64,000 nt of DNA from NCBI GenBank assembly GCA_916048095.2, contig OU696571.1, forward strand, positions 9,686,449 through 9,750,448, written 5' to 3'. Source of the stretch: Sacculina carcini (lineage: Eukaryota > Arthropoda > Thecostraca > Sacculinidae). Positions within the stretch are counted from its first letter, which is position 1. Each line of letters starts with the position of its first letter. Position numbers and translations under genes: made by a program. Below are positions 41,401 to 52,620 of the stretch, one piece after another. The notes under the pieces are model-generated. The model saw only the letters and a program-made list of their open reading frames with translations. It searched no databases and was not told the DNA's origin.

Positions 41401-42285
41401 GAGGCCACCGCCTCGACCGCTAGTGCGGTCTTGGCGGATGGTGGTGTAGTTGTGAAAGGTGGGTGTTCTGTGGTGCTGTTGTAACTTTGTTTCCTGTATG
41501 AGTGCTATGTGAATGGAGTGTCGTGTGAGGAAGTGTGTTAGTTCGTGTTTTTTTGTGTTGATGCCGTAGATGTTGAGCTGTAGAATGTTGATGTTGTGTG
41601 TGCGGTGTAAGTTGGTGTTTGTACGAGTGAGAGTGTTGTTGAGGTGTTGAGTTGTTGATGGAGGTGGTGGTGGTGGTGAGTGTGATGATGATGGCAGAAC
41701 TGATGGTGATGATAGTGAGGATGGTGCTGATGGTGTTAGTGATGCTTGTGAGGAGGACGAAGTTGTTGGTGAGTGTGAGGATGAACGAGTTGCATGTGAA
41801 GATGGGAATGATGGTGATGTCGGTGGTGCTGATGACCGCGATGATGTCGATGGTGATGAGACAGACGTGACTGATGTTGATGGTGAATGTGCCAGTGTCG
41901 GTGTACGTGCAGGTGTTGTTGAGTTTGGTGTGCATAATGAGCAGATGAATGAACGCGTGTATTGTGTGATGTTGTGAAGTGATGTGCATGTGATGTGGCA
42001 CCAGTTCAGGCAGGAGTTGCACTGAACTGAGCCTTTTGTGTGTCGGCGTGTAGTGAGTGGCTGTGTACATATGTGGCAGGTGTATGTGTGTCTCGGGCCT
42101 GGATGTGGTTCTACGTCTCCTGCGAGTATGAGCATACGAGAAATGATCGCGAGCGGATCATATCTCGACGCCCCCGCAGGAGACGGTGACATGCGTGGAA
42201 ATGAAAGGGTGAGGCGAGCGGTGTTGGTACTGTGTCTGTTGTTTGTGTATGTGTAGCGTGGTGTCACGATTTGTGCCAGTTGCAC
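38470..42285 (-). CDS. LINE-A polyprotein: PHD finger, endonuclease, reverse transcriptase
   Basis: The 1271-codon frame has no stop. In order: a short N-terminus ending in a 2A-like motif (GDVEPHPGP, residues 56-64); a PHD-type Cys/His finger (about 70-118); a Ser/Pro/Thr linker (119-215); an APE-like endonuclease from about 234 with LQLNI, IQETKL, GGDFNAKDPAW and SDHLPIVI; reverse transcriptase with LDISKAFDRVP, NGVPQGSVLAPTLFNLYLHD and YADDITI (Asp pair near 906); and a C-terminal CPDCNSAPHTITHIMQHC finger. There is no RNase H. The motifs suggest the Jockey/Ingi-like side of the LINE tree. The residues are unusually rich in Thr, His, Asn and Gln. It may be an active autonomous element. Confidence 0.9.
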   Translation of the reverse strand: MQLAQIVTPRYTYTNNRHSTNTARLTLSFPRMSPSPAGASRYDPLAIISRMLILAGDVEPHPGPRHTYTCHICTQPLTTRRHTKGSVQCNSCLNWCHITCTSLHNITQYTRSFICSLCTPNSTTPARTPTLAHSPSTSVTSVSSPSTSSRSSAPPTSPSFPSSHATRSSSHSPTTSSSSQASLTPSAPSSLSSPSVLPSSSHSPPPPPPSTTQHLNNTLTRTNTNLHRTHNINILQLNIYGINTKKHELTHFLTRHSIHIALIQETKLQQHHRTPTFHNYTTIRQDRTSGRGGGLITLIHSTINYTNTSTQTQALLPPNDTTTEQQSIQIRTGSHSHISIINVYIPPQTSPTVPRNYTPDIRNLTNTPNTILGGDFNAKDPAWYTHNPLTNRGTDILQQTEHLYILNNTHQHTHTTHQAHYHSTSPDITFCTPDLTHTTTWKVVKELGSDHLPIVITTKIRTARNTTRRTYTNYTKANWSQFTHDTELAFTQLNTTDITDINKTVQTFNSIIHKADKQHIPKGHRKHHNPNFTQEIHTIIKQRDTLKHSPTPHSHNTSEQIHALNTTINTKIHEQKSLNWDNYIKTLDHRSNTTKLYNTLKSITLSNSNITRTHAAITTNTSSVPSNKQQANTLINHYSHISHITPTQKDRTIIRRKHTFSTDPLYTPFTHAQTRHIIHNIKQSSACGPDGISNIHLKHLGPQGIQTLTNISKYSFSHNTIPHIWKTGIIITLNKQGTDPTLPSSHRPITLLCTPSKITERLILKLITPQIPLSQSQHGFRSLHSTTTLLTKLTQTMMGNINTTKPPHRTLLITLDISKAFDRVPRHNLTNKILDTTLHNNTKRWLANYFAGRCAHVRYNGQSSHTRNITNGVPQGSVLAPTLFNLYLHDMPAPNTPSIQISSYADDITITSTHRHADKAVHTLQPYINTLQQWFSTNQLNIAPAKSTATLITNWTSEHNYTPQITINNTIIPHTHTPKILGVTYDTQLSFKQHITNIKTKVTPRLNTLKALSHTTFGHNKDTTTTIYKQYIRPVIEYASPAWASNLATRHTNTLQNTALRTITGCTATTPADHLHHETKILKLTHHLDMRGTQTLAAAVTNTAHPLHHLTTQDNTDRNIKTTPSTLYHRQIFTSLPPAPPRKSIKKHIHTEIARKAIHSLQHNTLLQRHPPDIHKSENTLTREHKVHLARLRCGHHPALLSYQKRLNDSIDDTCPDCNSAPHTITHIMQHCTAHTQLRRQHKINSVRDLWNNQVGAVSFLRSSRLLGQTT
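42094..42120 (-). other. 2A-like ribosome-skipping motif (HPGP variant)
   Basis: It encodes GDVEPHPGP, preceded by MLILA. The 2A consensus is DxExNPGP. Here Asn, the third residue of the classical NPGP core counted inward, is His; the rest fits. Several LINEs (CR1/L2 and ingi/L1Tc groups) are known to carry 2A-like sequences at this position. Confidence 0.75.
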
Positions 42286-42442
42286 TGAGCTGAAAAAAAA
42301 ATACCTGTGGAACCCGGGTGACCGGAGCCGATCCCAGGAGCTCGACAGCCCCGCCGTTCTGGCGAGGCTGGAAGGGTTGTTGCTGCGGTTTGGCCTCCAG
42401 ATTGGAGGGTGGTCCCACGACGTAGACGTCGCAGCTCCAGGA

Positions 42443-43800
42443 CCAGTAGCTGTAGTTGGATATGTTGGTGAGTGTCTGTATGCATTGTGGTCAAAGATGT
42501 TTCAGATGGATGTTACTTATTCCATCTGGGCCATAGGCTGATGATTGTTTGATGTTGTGTATGATGTGTCGAGTCTGCGCATGCGTGAAAGGTGTATATA
42601 TTGGATCTGTGCTGAATGTGTGTTTACGTCTGATGATTGTCCTGTCTTTTTGTGTAGGAGTGATGTGGCTGATGTGTGAGTAGTGATTAATGAGTGTGTT
42701 TGCTTGTTGTTTATTTGAAGGAACTGTTGCTGTGTCTGTCGTGATGGCTGCGTGTGTGCGTGTTATATTGCTGTTTGAGAGTGTGATGCTTTTCAGTGTG
42801 TTGTATAGTTTTGAGGTGTTTGATCTGTGATCTAGTGTTTTTATATAGTTGTGCCAGTTCAGTGATTTTTGTTCATGTATCTTGCTGTTGATTGTGGTGT
42901 TGAGTGTGTGTATTTGTTCGGATGTATTATGTGAGTGTGGTGTCGGAGAGTGTTTCAGTGTGTCGCGTTGTTTGATGAGTGTGTGTATTTCTTGTGTAAA
43001 GTTTGGGTTGTGGTGTTTTATGTGTCCTTTTGGGATGTGTTGTTTGTCTGCCTTGTGTATGATGCTGTTCAATGTTTGGACTGTTTTGTTTATGTCTGTG
43101 ATGTATGTTGTGTTGAGTTGTGTAAATGCTAGTTCCGTGTCGTGTGTGAATTGTGACCAATTGGCTTTTGTGTAATTTGTATAAGTGCGTCTGGGTGTGT
43201 TTGGTGCAGTTCTGATTTTGGTGGTGATGACGATTGGAAGGTGGTCTGAGCCAAGCTCTTTGACCACCTTCCAAGTGGTTGTGTGGGTGAGTTTCGGTGT
43301 GCAAAATGTGATGTCAGGTGATGTCGAATGATAGTGTGCCTGATGTGTGGTGTGAGTGTGTTGGTGAGTGTTGTTGAGTATGTAGAGGTGTTCTGTTTGT
43401 TGAAGTATGTCTGTGCCTCTGTTGGTGAATGGATTGTGTCTGTACCAGGCAGGATCTTTGGCGTTGAAGTCGCCACCCAGTATTATGTTAGGTGTGTTTG
43501 TGAGGTTGCGTATATCTGGTGTGTAGTTGCGAGGTACTGTTGGTGAAGTTTGTGGTGGAATGTATACGTTGATGATTGAAATGTGTGAGTGTGTGCCAGT
43601 GCGTATTTGTATCGATTGTAGTTCTGTTGTGGTGTCGTTTGGTGATAGTAGTGCTTGTGTCTGTGTGCTGGTGTTTGTGTAGTTGATAGTTCTGTGTATA
43701 AGTGTGATGAGGCCACCGCCTCGACCGCTAGTGCGTTCTTGGCGGATGGTGGTGTAATTGTGAAAGGTGGGTGTTCTGTGGTGCTGTTGTAACTTTGTTT
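42443..43800 (-). pseudogene. LINE-A copy 2, internal fragment
   Basis: It corresponds to 40143-41492 of copy 1 (endonuclease to early RT), lacking both ends. Frameshifts break the ORF. It shares many diagnostic substitutions with copy 3 that are absent from copy 1, for example a variant around the TDPIYTPFTHAQ segment. The left edge lies directly against the 5' UTR of copy 1. Confidence 0.88.
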
Positions 43801-43885
43801 CTTGTATTTAACTTTGTTTAACTTTGTTTCTTCTGTTGTAACTTTCTTCTTGTATTTTGTGTTATTATGTTGTAACTTTGTTCTT
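43801..43885. repeat. Repeated ACAAAGTTACAAC spacer
   Basis: Between copies 2 and 3 the motif AACAAAGTTACAACA (minus strand), which also marks the edge of copy 2, is repeated three or four times in imperfect form next to the (AAC)n tail of copy 3. Confidence 0.8.
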
Positions 43886-46645
43886 GTTGTTGTTGTTCCT
43901 CAGGTTGTCTGGCCGAGCAACCTCGAGCTCCTGAGGAAAGACTCGGCACCGACCGTGTTGTTCCACAGGTCCCTGACTGAATTGATTTTGTGTTGGCGTC
44001 TGAGTTGTGTGTGTGCTGTGCAGTGTTCCATGATGTGTGTGATGGTGTGTGGTGCTGAATTGCAATCTGGACAGGTGTCATCGATTGAGTCATTCAACGT
44101 TTTCTGATATGACAGAAGGGCAGGATGATAACCGCATCTCAACCTGGCCAGATGCACCTTGTATTTGCGTGTGAGTGTGTTTTCTGATTTGTGTGTGTCC
44201 GGTGGGTGTCTTTGTAGGAGTGTATTGTGTTGTAGTGAGTGTATGGCTTTCCGTGCGATCTCTGTGTGTATGTGTTTCTTGATTGATGTGCGTGGGGGAG
44301 CTGGTGGAAGTGATGTGAAAATTTATCTGTGGTAAAGTGTGCTTGGTTTTGTTTTTATGTTTCTGTCTGTGTTGTCTTGTGTTGTGAGGTGATGTAGTGG
44401 ATGTGCTGTGTTGGTGACTGCTGCTGCGAGTGTTTGTGTGCCTCTCATGTCTAGGTGGTGTGTCAGTTTGAGGATTTTGGGTTCGTGATGAAGGTGGTCT
44501 ACTGGTGTGGTAGCTGTGCATCCTGTGATTGTTCTGAGTGCGGTGTTTTGAAGTGTTTGAAGTGTGTTTGTGTGGCGTGTTGCGAGATTGCTAGCCCATG
44601 CGGGGCTAGCATATTCTATCACGGGTCGGATGTACTGTTTGTATATGGTGGTTGTGGTGTCTTTGTTGTGTCCGAAAGTTGTGTGTGAGAGTGCTTTCAG
44701 TGTGTTGAGGCGTGGAGTGACTTTAGTTTTAATGTTGGTGGTGTGTTGTTTGAATTAGAGTTGTGTGTCGTATGTGACGCCTAGTGTTTTTGGTGTGTGC
44801 GTGTGTGGGATGATCGTGTTGTTGATAGTGATTTGTGGTGTGTAGTTGTGTTCGGATGTCCAGTTGGTGATGAGTGTGGCTGTGGATTTGGCAGGTGCAA
44901 TGTTTAGTTTGTTTGTAGTGAACCATTGCTGTAGTGTGTTGATGTGAGGTTGTAGTGTGTGCCTGCTGTGTCGGCGTGTCTGTGTGTGCTTGTGATTGTG
45001 ATGTCGTCTGCATATGATGATATCTGTATGGATGGAGTGTTTGGTGCTGGCATGTCATGTAGGTATAAGTTGAAAAGTTGGTGCTAAAACGGAGCCCTGA
45101 GGGACTCCGTTTGTTATGTTGCGTGTGTGAGATGATTGACCATTGTACCTCACATGGGCGCATCTGCCAGCGAGGTAGTTGGCCAACCATCTATTTGTGT
45201 TATTGTGAAGTGTAGTGTTTATTATTTTGTTTGTGAGATTGTGTCGTGGAACTCTGTCCAAGGCTTTGCTGATGTCGAGTGTTATGAGTAGTGTTCTGTG
45301 TGGTGGTTTTGTTGTGTTTATGTTACCCATCATGGTCTGTGTGAGTTTTGTGAGCAGTGTGGTTGTATAGTGCAGTGATCTGAAGCCGTGTTGTGATTGT
45401 GATAGTGGGATTTGTGGTGTGATGAGTTTGAGTATGAGGCGTTCTGTGATCTTTGATGGTGTGCAGAGCAGTGTGATTGGACGATGTGAAGAAGGTAGCG
45501 TGGGATATGTGCCTTGTTTGTGTAGTGTGATGATGATGCCCGTTTTCCAGATGTGAGGTATTGTGTTGTATGAGTAGCTGTAGTTGGATATGTTGGTGAG
45601 TGTCTGTATGCCTTGTGGTCAAAGATGTTTCAGATGGATGTTACTTATTCCATCTGGGCCACAGGCTGATGATTGTTTGATGTTGTGTATGATGTGTCGA
45701 GTCTGCGCATGCGTGAAAGGTGTATATATTGGATCTGTGCTGAATGTGTGTTTACGTCTGATGATTGTCCTGTCTTTTTGTGTAGGAGTGATGTGGCTGA
45801 TGTGTGAGTAGTGATTAATGAGTGTGTTTGCTTGTTGTTTATTTGAAGGAACTGTTGCTGTGTCTGTCGTGATGGCTGCGTGTGTGCGTGTTATATTGCT
45901 GTTTGAGAGTGTGATGCTTTTCAGTGTGTTGTATAGTTTTGAGGTGTTTGATCTGTGATCTAGTGTTTTTATATAGTTGTGCCAGTTCAGTGATTTTTGT
46001 TCATGTATCTTGCTGTTGATTGTGGTGTTGAGTGTGTGTATTTGTTCGGATGTATTGTGTGAGTGTGGTGTCGGAGAGTGTTTCAGTGTGTCGCGTTGTT
46101 TGATGAGTGTGTGTATTTCTTGTGTAAAGTTTGGGTTGTGGTGTTTTCTGTGACCTTTTGGGATGTGTTGTTTTTCTGCCTTGTGTATGATGCTGTTAAA
46201 TGTTTGGACTGTTTTGTTTATGTCTGTGATGTCTGTTGTGTTGAGTTGTGTAAATGCTAGTTCCGTGTCGTGTGTGAATTGTGACCGATTGGCTTTTGTG
46301 TAATTTGTGTAAGTGCGTCTGGGTGTGTTTGGTGCAGTTCTGATTTTGGTGGTGATGACGATTGAAAGGTGGTCTGAGCCAAGCTCTTTGACCACCTTCC
46401 AAGTGCTTGTGTGGATGATATTCGGTGTGCAAAATGTGATGTCAGGTGATGTCGAATGATAGTGTGCCTGATGTGTGGTGTGAGTGTGTTGGTGAGTGTT
46501 GTTGAGTATGTAGAGGTGTTCTGTTTGTTGAAGTATGTCTGTGCCTCTGTTGGTGAATGGATTGTGTCTGTACCAGGCAGGATCTTTAGCGTTGAAGTCT
46601 CCACCCAGTATTATGTTAGGTGTGTTTGTGAGGTTGCGTATATCT
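43886..46645 (-). pseudogene. LINE-A copy 3, 5' truncated
   Basis: It contains the 3' tail and corresponds to about 38455-41208 of copy 1: C-terminal finger, RT and part of the endonuclease, broken by frameshifts and a stop in the RT region (about 44755 and 45060-45090). The truncation point at 46645 abuts Gyp5 RNase H sequence, as expected for target-primed insertion with 5' truncation. Confidence 0.88.
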
Positions 46646-48184
46646 AACCTTCCAACGCCTTTATATCTACTGCTTCGTTGACAATTTTATTTACGGTGTC
46701 AGGCTCGGCGTACTCAACGTCGGGACAGGGCTCAACTGTTGTAGTTAGTCTTGTTAGTCTTGCTCCGTCTTGATAATCGGAATTAGGCTGACCTCTGCCC
46801 GTTTCGGCGGTAATCTGGAAAGAGCATCGGCGACCACATTTTTCGGTCCAGTAATGTGTTCCACTGTGCAATCATACTCGTCGAGCATAACAGCCCACCG
46901 TTGAATTTTTGGATTCCGCATCTCTGATGTGAACAGATGTCGCAAGGGTTTGTGGGCACAGTATATAGTGAATTTAGATCCGTAGAGGTATTGTCGTAAT
47001 TTCTGACATGCATACACTATAGCGTAAGCCTCTCTTGCAATTAGTGGCCATTTCCGTTGTGTATCGGATAGTTGATGCGATAAGTATTGTATCACCCGCT
47101 CGCCATCCTCGGTATCTTGTGTTAACCTACCGCCAATACCCGTGTCAGAGGCGTCAGTAAACAGCTTGAATCGTTTGGTCATATCTGGATAAATTAACAC
47201 GGGGGCTTCCGTGAGAAGCGTTTTTAGTTTGTCGAATGCTTCCTGGCATACTGGACTCCATTCAAATCGTGCACGTTTTCGGGTTAGTGATGTTAATGGC
47301 TCGCATATTCCTGCAAAATTCGGGATGAATTTTCCATAATAGCTGGTCAGTCCGATGAATGAACGAATGTTTCTTACTGACGCCGGTATAGCCAGTTTAT
47401 TTAATGTCAGTCTTGTTAGTATCTGGCTTAATCCCGCTGGGTGAAACTACGTGTCCTAGGTTTGCAATTTCAGGGCGCAGAAACTCGCATTTTGATTGTT
47501 TCAATTTCAATTTGGCTTTTCGCAGATGATAAAATACGATATTTAAATGTTATATATGCTCTTCAAATAACCGTGAGAATATTATAATGGCGTCTAAATA
47601 CGCTACACAGTACTGTATCCCATGGATCACTGTGTTCAATAGTTCTGAGAATATTGGGAATAATGGTGCACAAGCCAAGCCAAACGGCATATATTTCCGT
47701 TCATAACTTCCCATAAAGCAAGTAAATGCCGTCCTTTCTATGGAATTGCGCTTACGGGTATCTGCCAGTACCCATATTTCAAATCGAGGGATGTAAAATA
47801 CTTAACGCGCCACCGAACGATGCCAATGTATCATCAATCCTTGGGAGTGGGTACCCACTTGGTGACTTTATTCCACCTTCTGTAATCTACGCATAATCTT
47901 TGTGATCCGTCTTTCTCACCTACTAACAGTATGGGTGACACTCAGGGTGACTGCGACGGCCGAATGAGTCCTGCGTCCAGCAGCTCATTCAAGTGATCTT
48001 CGACGAATTTTTTCTGATTATAGGGTAGTCGGTAGGGTTGTTGTTTGACTGGCCTTGCATTCTCGTCAATGTCTATTTTCATCTCAACCAGACTGGTTCT
48101 CCCTAAGTCCATATTTGATTCCGCGAATAAATCGTTGTTCTGCTCTGTCATCTGATCTATTTCGCCCAGTTGTTTTGTACTCAT
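46646..48184 (-). pseudogene. Gyp5 reverse transcriptase and RNase H
   Basis: The minus-strand RT begins with VEMKIDIDENARPVKQQPYR and FVEDHLNELLDAGLIRPSQSP (about 48184-47942). A frameshifted middle follows, then RNase H with FKLFTDASDTGIGGRL, AREAYAIVYACQKLRQYL and NVVADALSRLP (about 47200-46760). Many frameshifts disrupt the RT core; the catalytic tetrad is not clearly readable. Left of 46646 the element is replaced by LINE-A copy 3, so the integrase is missing here. It differs from the CsRn1-like elements in sequence and in its protease (DTGCDVTVLS). Confidence 0.85.
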
Positions 48185-48560
48185 GTGATCATAATCCTTT
48201 TCGTCTTGTTTTGATTCATCTTATTATTGCATCGCTGCCACTTCCAGAGGCAGACCATTTCCAGTGGTTCCACCAATTGGCCTTGTGGGTAATTCTATTT
48301 TATGACTGGTGTCATTTGTCATGACTATCGGCATTCAATCGGGTGAGGTCGACGTCAGTGCCGGTTTTACTTGTAGGTGACATTCTACATTAGGCGGATG
48401 CAGTGCATTACCCGGTGCGATAAATAGTTATTTCGACTGTTTCACATCGTGGTCGCCGGTTCTCCCTGGGAATATTTGTCAGAATCATTAATGTCCGCGC
48501 AAGGTAATGGCTCTACCGTTGTAGATGTTTTCAGTCTGTGCACGGTTTTCACTGGTTCGT
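48185..48560 (-). other. Gyp5 protease-RT spacer
   Basis: Decayed coding sequence between the protease end and the RT start; no readable domain. Confidence 0.4.
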
Positions 48561-48738
48561 TTGGGTGGACTTGGGTATCAGTGGGATCACACTTCTACCA
48601 ATTTGCAGTGTTTTATTCCCAAAGTCCAGTTGAATATTATAGCGGCTGAAGAAATCGGACCCTAATATGCAGTCATACTTGAGGTTTTGAATTGCTCTAA
48701 ACGTATGCCTTGTAAAATTCGCCAATCTATTCCTTTAA
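48561..48738 (-). pseudogene. Gyp5 protease C-terminal part
   Basis: The minus strand reads LANFTRHTFRAIQNLKYDCI followed by LGSDFFSRYNIQLDFGNKTL. The ILGSDFF block is the usual closing motif of retroviral-type proteases. The start of this protease lies 10.5 kb to the right at 59226-59476; LINE-I separates them. Confidence 0.85.
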
Positions 48739-48744
48739 TTAATG

Positions 48745-49293
48745 GTGCCTATGTTTCGTTGCTTTTGTCGGATGGTTCGAGTTAACTGCACTTGGTCTTT
48801 TCTCCATATTTCCCCTAATTCGGCCCCTGCGGCAGGGGGTTAGAATTCTGCTGCCGTAGCTGCCGCGTGTCGTAATGTCGGAATGTCGGCGACTAATCCG
48901 GCCCCCCACTGGCCTATGCCAGTGAGGAGGGTGGCCAGACACCCAGCAGGAAGAAAAACAAGACCTGTCAAAGGGCGGATGAGCTGTTTAGCAGCCAGCG
49001 TTTATCTGGAAACCCTCCCTCGTCGGATCGGCAAAGAGGATCCTGGCCGCTGAGTGTCACGTCACCCGGGGTATAGTGGTGGCGTGACGCAACACTCGTC
49101 TTTGGCCTGCGCGTCGAACCCCGACGGGGCCGCTGTTTGGCGCCTCGACAGTGGAGAGAATGGTCCGACGCTGGCACGGGTGGCCGGATAGGGCTCAAGA
49201 GGGTCAAGGGTGAGGTGCCTGGTGCTCGAGGGGGGTCCCGCCCGGTGCAGTGTCCGCCGTTTGCAGTGGGGATGCAGCTGCCGGGTCCAGATG
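48745..49293 (+). other. LINE-I 5' UTR
   Basis: GC-rich non-coding sequence with GGGTTAGAATTCTGCTGCCG and CACTGGCCTATGCCAGTGAGGAGGG-type blocks. The CACTGGC/GCCAGTG pair is a small hairpin. No ORF. It continues at 53637 after the LINE-C insertion. Confidence 0.55.
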
Positions 49294-49609
49294 TCAATTT
49301 GATGTCAATTTGATGTATTGCCACAAATATACAAGAAAACAAGTTATACAGTAAACAAAGATGAATAAGGCAACAATTCGTCGAGCCGTGGCTCTTGGAC
49401 GAACGGATAGTTTAGAGTGCATTCAGTTGTACAATCATGTGAATGTGCTCATTTGTGTGTGATATTTATATACTTCAATGGACAAATCATGCAGCAAAAA
49501 ACGAAAATCATATCTAGACTATATATGAAACAACACAAGACACTGCATTCAAGTATATGCAATTTGCATGAATTACATCGAAATAAGATGGTCTTATCAA
49601 CATACATCG

Positions 49610-52567
49610 TTAAATGTTTGAAATCATGTCGACTAAAAAGTGTTTTTTCAGAGCAAGTTTGAACCCTTCCAGCGAACTTGTTTCATTAATACATTTCAGG
49701 CTTTGTGGAAGTTTGTTCCAAATTTCAGGGCCTTCGTGCAAAAAGCAATTTCGAAACAAAGTAGTTCTAAATTTTGGTAGCATAATATCATATCTATTTC
49801 TCATAATGCGTTTAGAGCTGTTAGAATGAATAAAAAATGTGTTTATATGGGGTTGCTTGAGAAATCTGTGTATCAGGATGCTTGTAAAGTATTTACGAAT
49901 ATAATTGAATGGCATAATTTGAGTGGAGCGATAGAGACTTCTGGTTGATTCGAATTTTTTCAAACCCATTATACACCTAATTACTTTGTTTTGTGCTACT
50001 GAGAGTTTTGCAACGAACGAGGGCCAGGTAAAGGACCATATGGATACACAGTATATTAGGTGAGGGTATACCATAGTGAAATATATTCTTCTCATTGCAT
50101 TATCGGTGAGGAATCGTTTGATTTTGTATAAAACTCCACATCTTCGAAAAATCTTGTTACATACATATTCAATTTGGTTGTTCCAGCTCATATGGTCGTC
50201 TACTAATATGCCCCAAAATTTAGTATATTGTGATTGTAACAAGACTTGTCCTTTAATTTTTAGATCCGGAAATGTTTCATGTCTAGAGCGATTCTGGAAG
50301 AAAATGAAGTGTGTTTTTTTAATGTTAAGTTTCAGGTAATTGCTCTCAATCCATTGATTAATTTTTACAAGTTCAGTTTGGCATTTTGCATGCAGCTTTT
50401 CTTTGTTATCATCAGATAAAATTAAACTAGTATCGTCCGCATAGATTGTGAATTTGAATTTATTACTAGCCCTTTCTATGTCATTAATGTAGATGAGAAA
50501 CAGTATGGGACCCAATACAGAGCCCTGGGGGACGCCCTTATGAATATTCAGATAATTTGAATAGTTCTGATCGTAGTAAACTGATTGGAAACGATTATTA
50601 AGATAATATCTGAAAAGTGCTAAGCTGATACCACGAATTCCTAAATTTTCAAGCTTATGAAACAGTATTTTATGGTTCAGGGAGTCAAATGCCTTAGAGA
50701 GATCCAGAAATACTCCGACTACATTATCGCCTTGTTCCAAACATTTGTAAATTTCCGCTGTAAAATTTAGTATGGCTGTTTCTGTTGATTTGTTTGTACG
50801 GAAACCGAATTGGCTGGCAGTAATTAGGTTTTTTGATTCTAAATAATTAACCAGTCTGGAAGACAATCATTTTTCAAATATTTTGTTGAAAGCTGGTAGG
50901 AGGGATATAGGGCGAAAATTATTAGGATCATTTATATTTCCGGATTTGTATACAGGAATAATTTTGGCAATTCTTAGACGATCTGGATATATGCCTATTG
51001 AGAAGCTTTTGTTTATTATGTCAGTTAGAGGAATTACTATTTCGGAACAGACCTTCATTATCAGTTTTGGGGGGATTTCGTCATAACCCGGTGAATTTGA
51101 TGAGACCTTTCGCAAAAGTTTGAGAACTTCAGCATGATTAACCGGATTTACGAACAATGATGAAGAAATGTTTTCAGTAAGATAGGATCGAAATATTTCT
51201 TTATCGTTGCATTGAACACTGTTGTTGCTTAGACTCAAGAAATGATGGTTAAACACATTTGCTAGATTCATATTTTTCTTTTTTAAGTCCGGCAGGTATT
51301 CGAAACGTTTTCCATCCCTGCCCAGTATATTATTTATTATATTCCAATGTTTTTTTTGGGTTACCTTGGGTGGAGCTCAGAATCTCTTTATAGTAATTAT
51401 TTTTTGCTTCCCTAAGTGTTTTAGTCAATACATTTCTATATGCTTTATACTTATTCATGTATGTCATGGGCCGTTTGGAAGCCAGTCTTTCGAGTCTGTG
51501 CTTCTCAACAATGCTTTTTCGCAGCCCATATGTTATATATGGTTTCTTTGAACTTTTGTTGTTAAGTTTGACCTTATGTAATACAAAGTGTTTATCAAAT
51601 AGCTCCAAAAAGCGGTCGGAAAAGATATTATATGATTCGTTCGGACATTCAGATTTCAATACAGATTCCCAGTTTTCCTCAGCTAGTTCTCTACGAAATG
51701 ATTCCATTTTTGTGTCAGTTATGATTCTTTTATGTGCGTAAACTGGATTTCCTAGAGTTTGTTTTTGTATATTGAATTGTGATATTATGATGTAATGATC
51801 GGATATATCATTCTTCAGCACCAAATTTGACATGTTATGTTCAAAATTTGTGGTCCAAATATGGTCGATAAGTGTAGCTGATGTTTCTGAAACGCGCGTT
51901 GGTTTGGATATTAGTTGCAAAAAAGAATACATGTGCATTGTGTTTTCGAGTACTTTGGTCATACTGCAGTCTTTTGTTAGATTAATATTAAAGTCACCAA
52001 ATATGTAAATTGAATTATAGTTTCTGTTTCCAGGGTATGCTGAAGATTGTCAATGAAATTGTCAAATTTTGAATTTGGAGGCCTATAAATACGTAATACC
52101 AGTGATTTCTTACATTCAATAGTGATTTCAACACCCAAGCACTCAACAGAGTCATTTGAGAAAGATATGTGGTTCAATCTGGAAGCGTTCAAACCACTCG
52201 CGACATACACAGCTACGCCACCACCTGATCTATTTCTGTTCAAGCTGTGCATGTCATAGCCTGGTAATTTATATAAGTCCACAATATCATCGTCGAGTCG
52301 TGTCTCGAGAAATCCGATCACGTCTAGGTTTATTCCAATATTGTCTGATATCATATCTTGAAATAGCTGCAATTTGCTAGGGATACTTCTGATATTCATA
52401 CTGCATATGTTGAATTTAGGCTTGCCATATTGGGAATTTTCCAGAGGAAAACTGTTCGCGAAAATATCTGATGTAGGTGGTAAGCTAAAATGTCTGATGT
52501 TATAGAAGTACGTTGAGTCAGTGTTACATAGATGCTTGTCAAAATCCTGAGTGTTTGTAACAGTCAT
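49610..52567 (-). pseudogene. LINE-C ORF2: endonuclease and reverse transcriptase
   Basis: It starts at ATG 52567, about 50 bases after ORF1. The endonuclease shows ICSMNIRSIPSKL, GFLETRLDDD, SGGGVAVYV, FGDFNINL (in the shifted frame) and ATLIDHIWTTN. The RT shows SPGYDEIPPKLI, IAKIIPVYKSG, NNFRPISLLPAFNKIFEK, then one TGA (50867-50869), FLDLSKAFDSLNHKIL, KGVPQGSVLGPILFLIYIND and YADDTSLI. The C-terminus matches the CR1/Daphne type (FRTTLFRNCFLHEGPEIWNKLP). Frames shift near 52020 and 51300 and return. Only a handful of lesions, so it is a fairly young dead copy. Confidence 0.88.
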
Positions 52568-52620
52568 GCTAAAGACAGAGTAAATACAAGATGCGTTGCA
52601 GAGAAAAAGGAGTGATACTT

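Larger units (their letters stand above)
38405..42440 (-). mobile_element. LINE-A copy 1, apparently full length
   Basis: A (CAA)n/(CCACAA)n tail at 38405-38466 on the minus strand marks the 3' end, followed upstream by a single long ORF and about 155 bases of 5' UTR (42286-42440). The coding strand is strikingly poor in G and rich in A and C. Two more, partial copies follow immediately on the right in the same orientation. Confidence 0.85.

Noticed and set aside
38660-46650. Many plus-strand Val/Cys-rich open frames opposite LINE-A
   Set aside because: Antisense shadows caused by the G-poor, stop-poor composition of the LINE-A coding strand.
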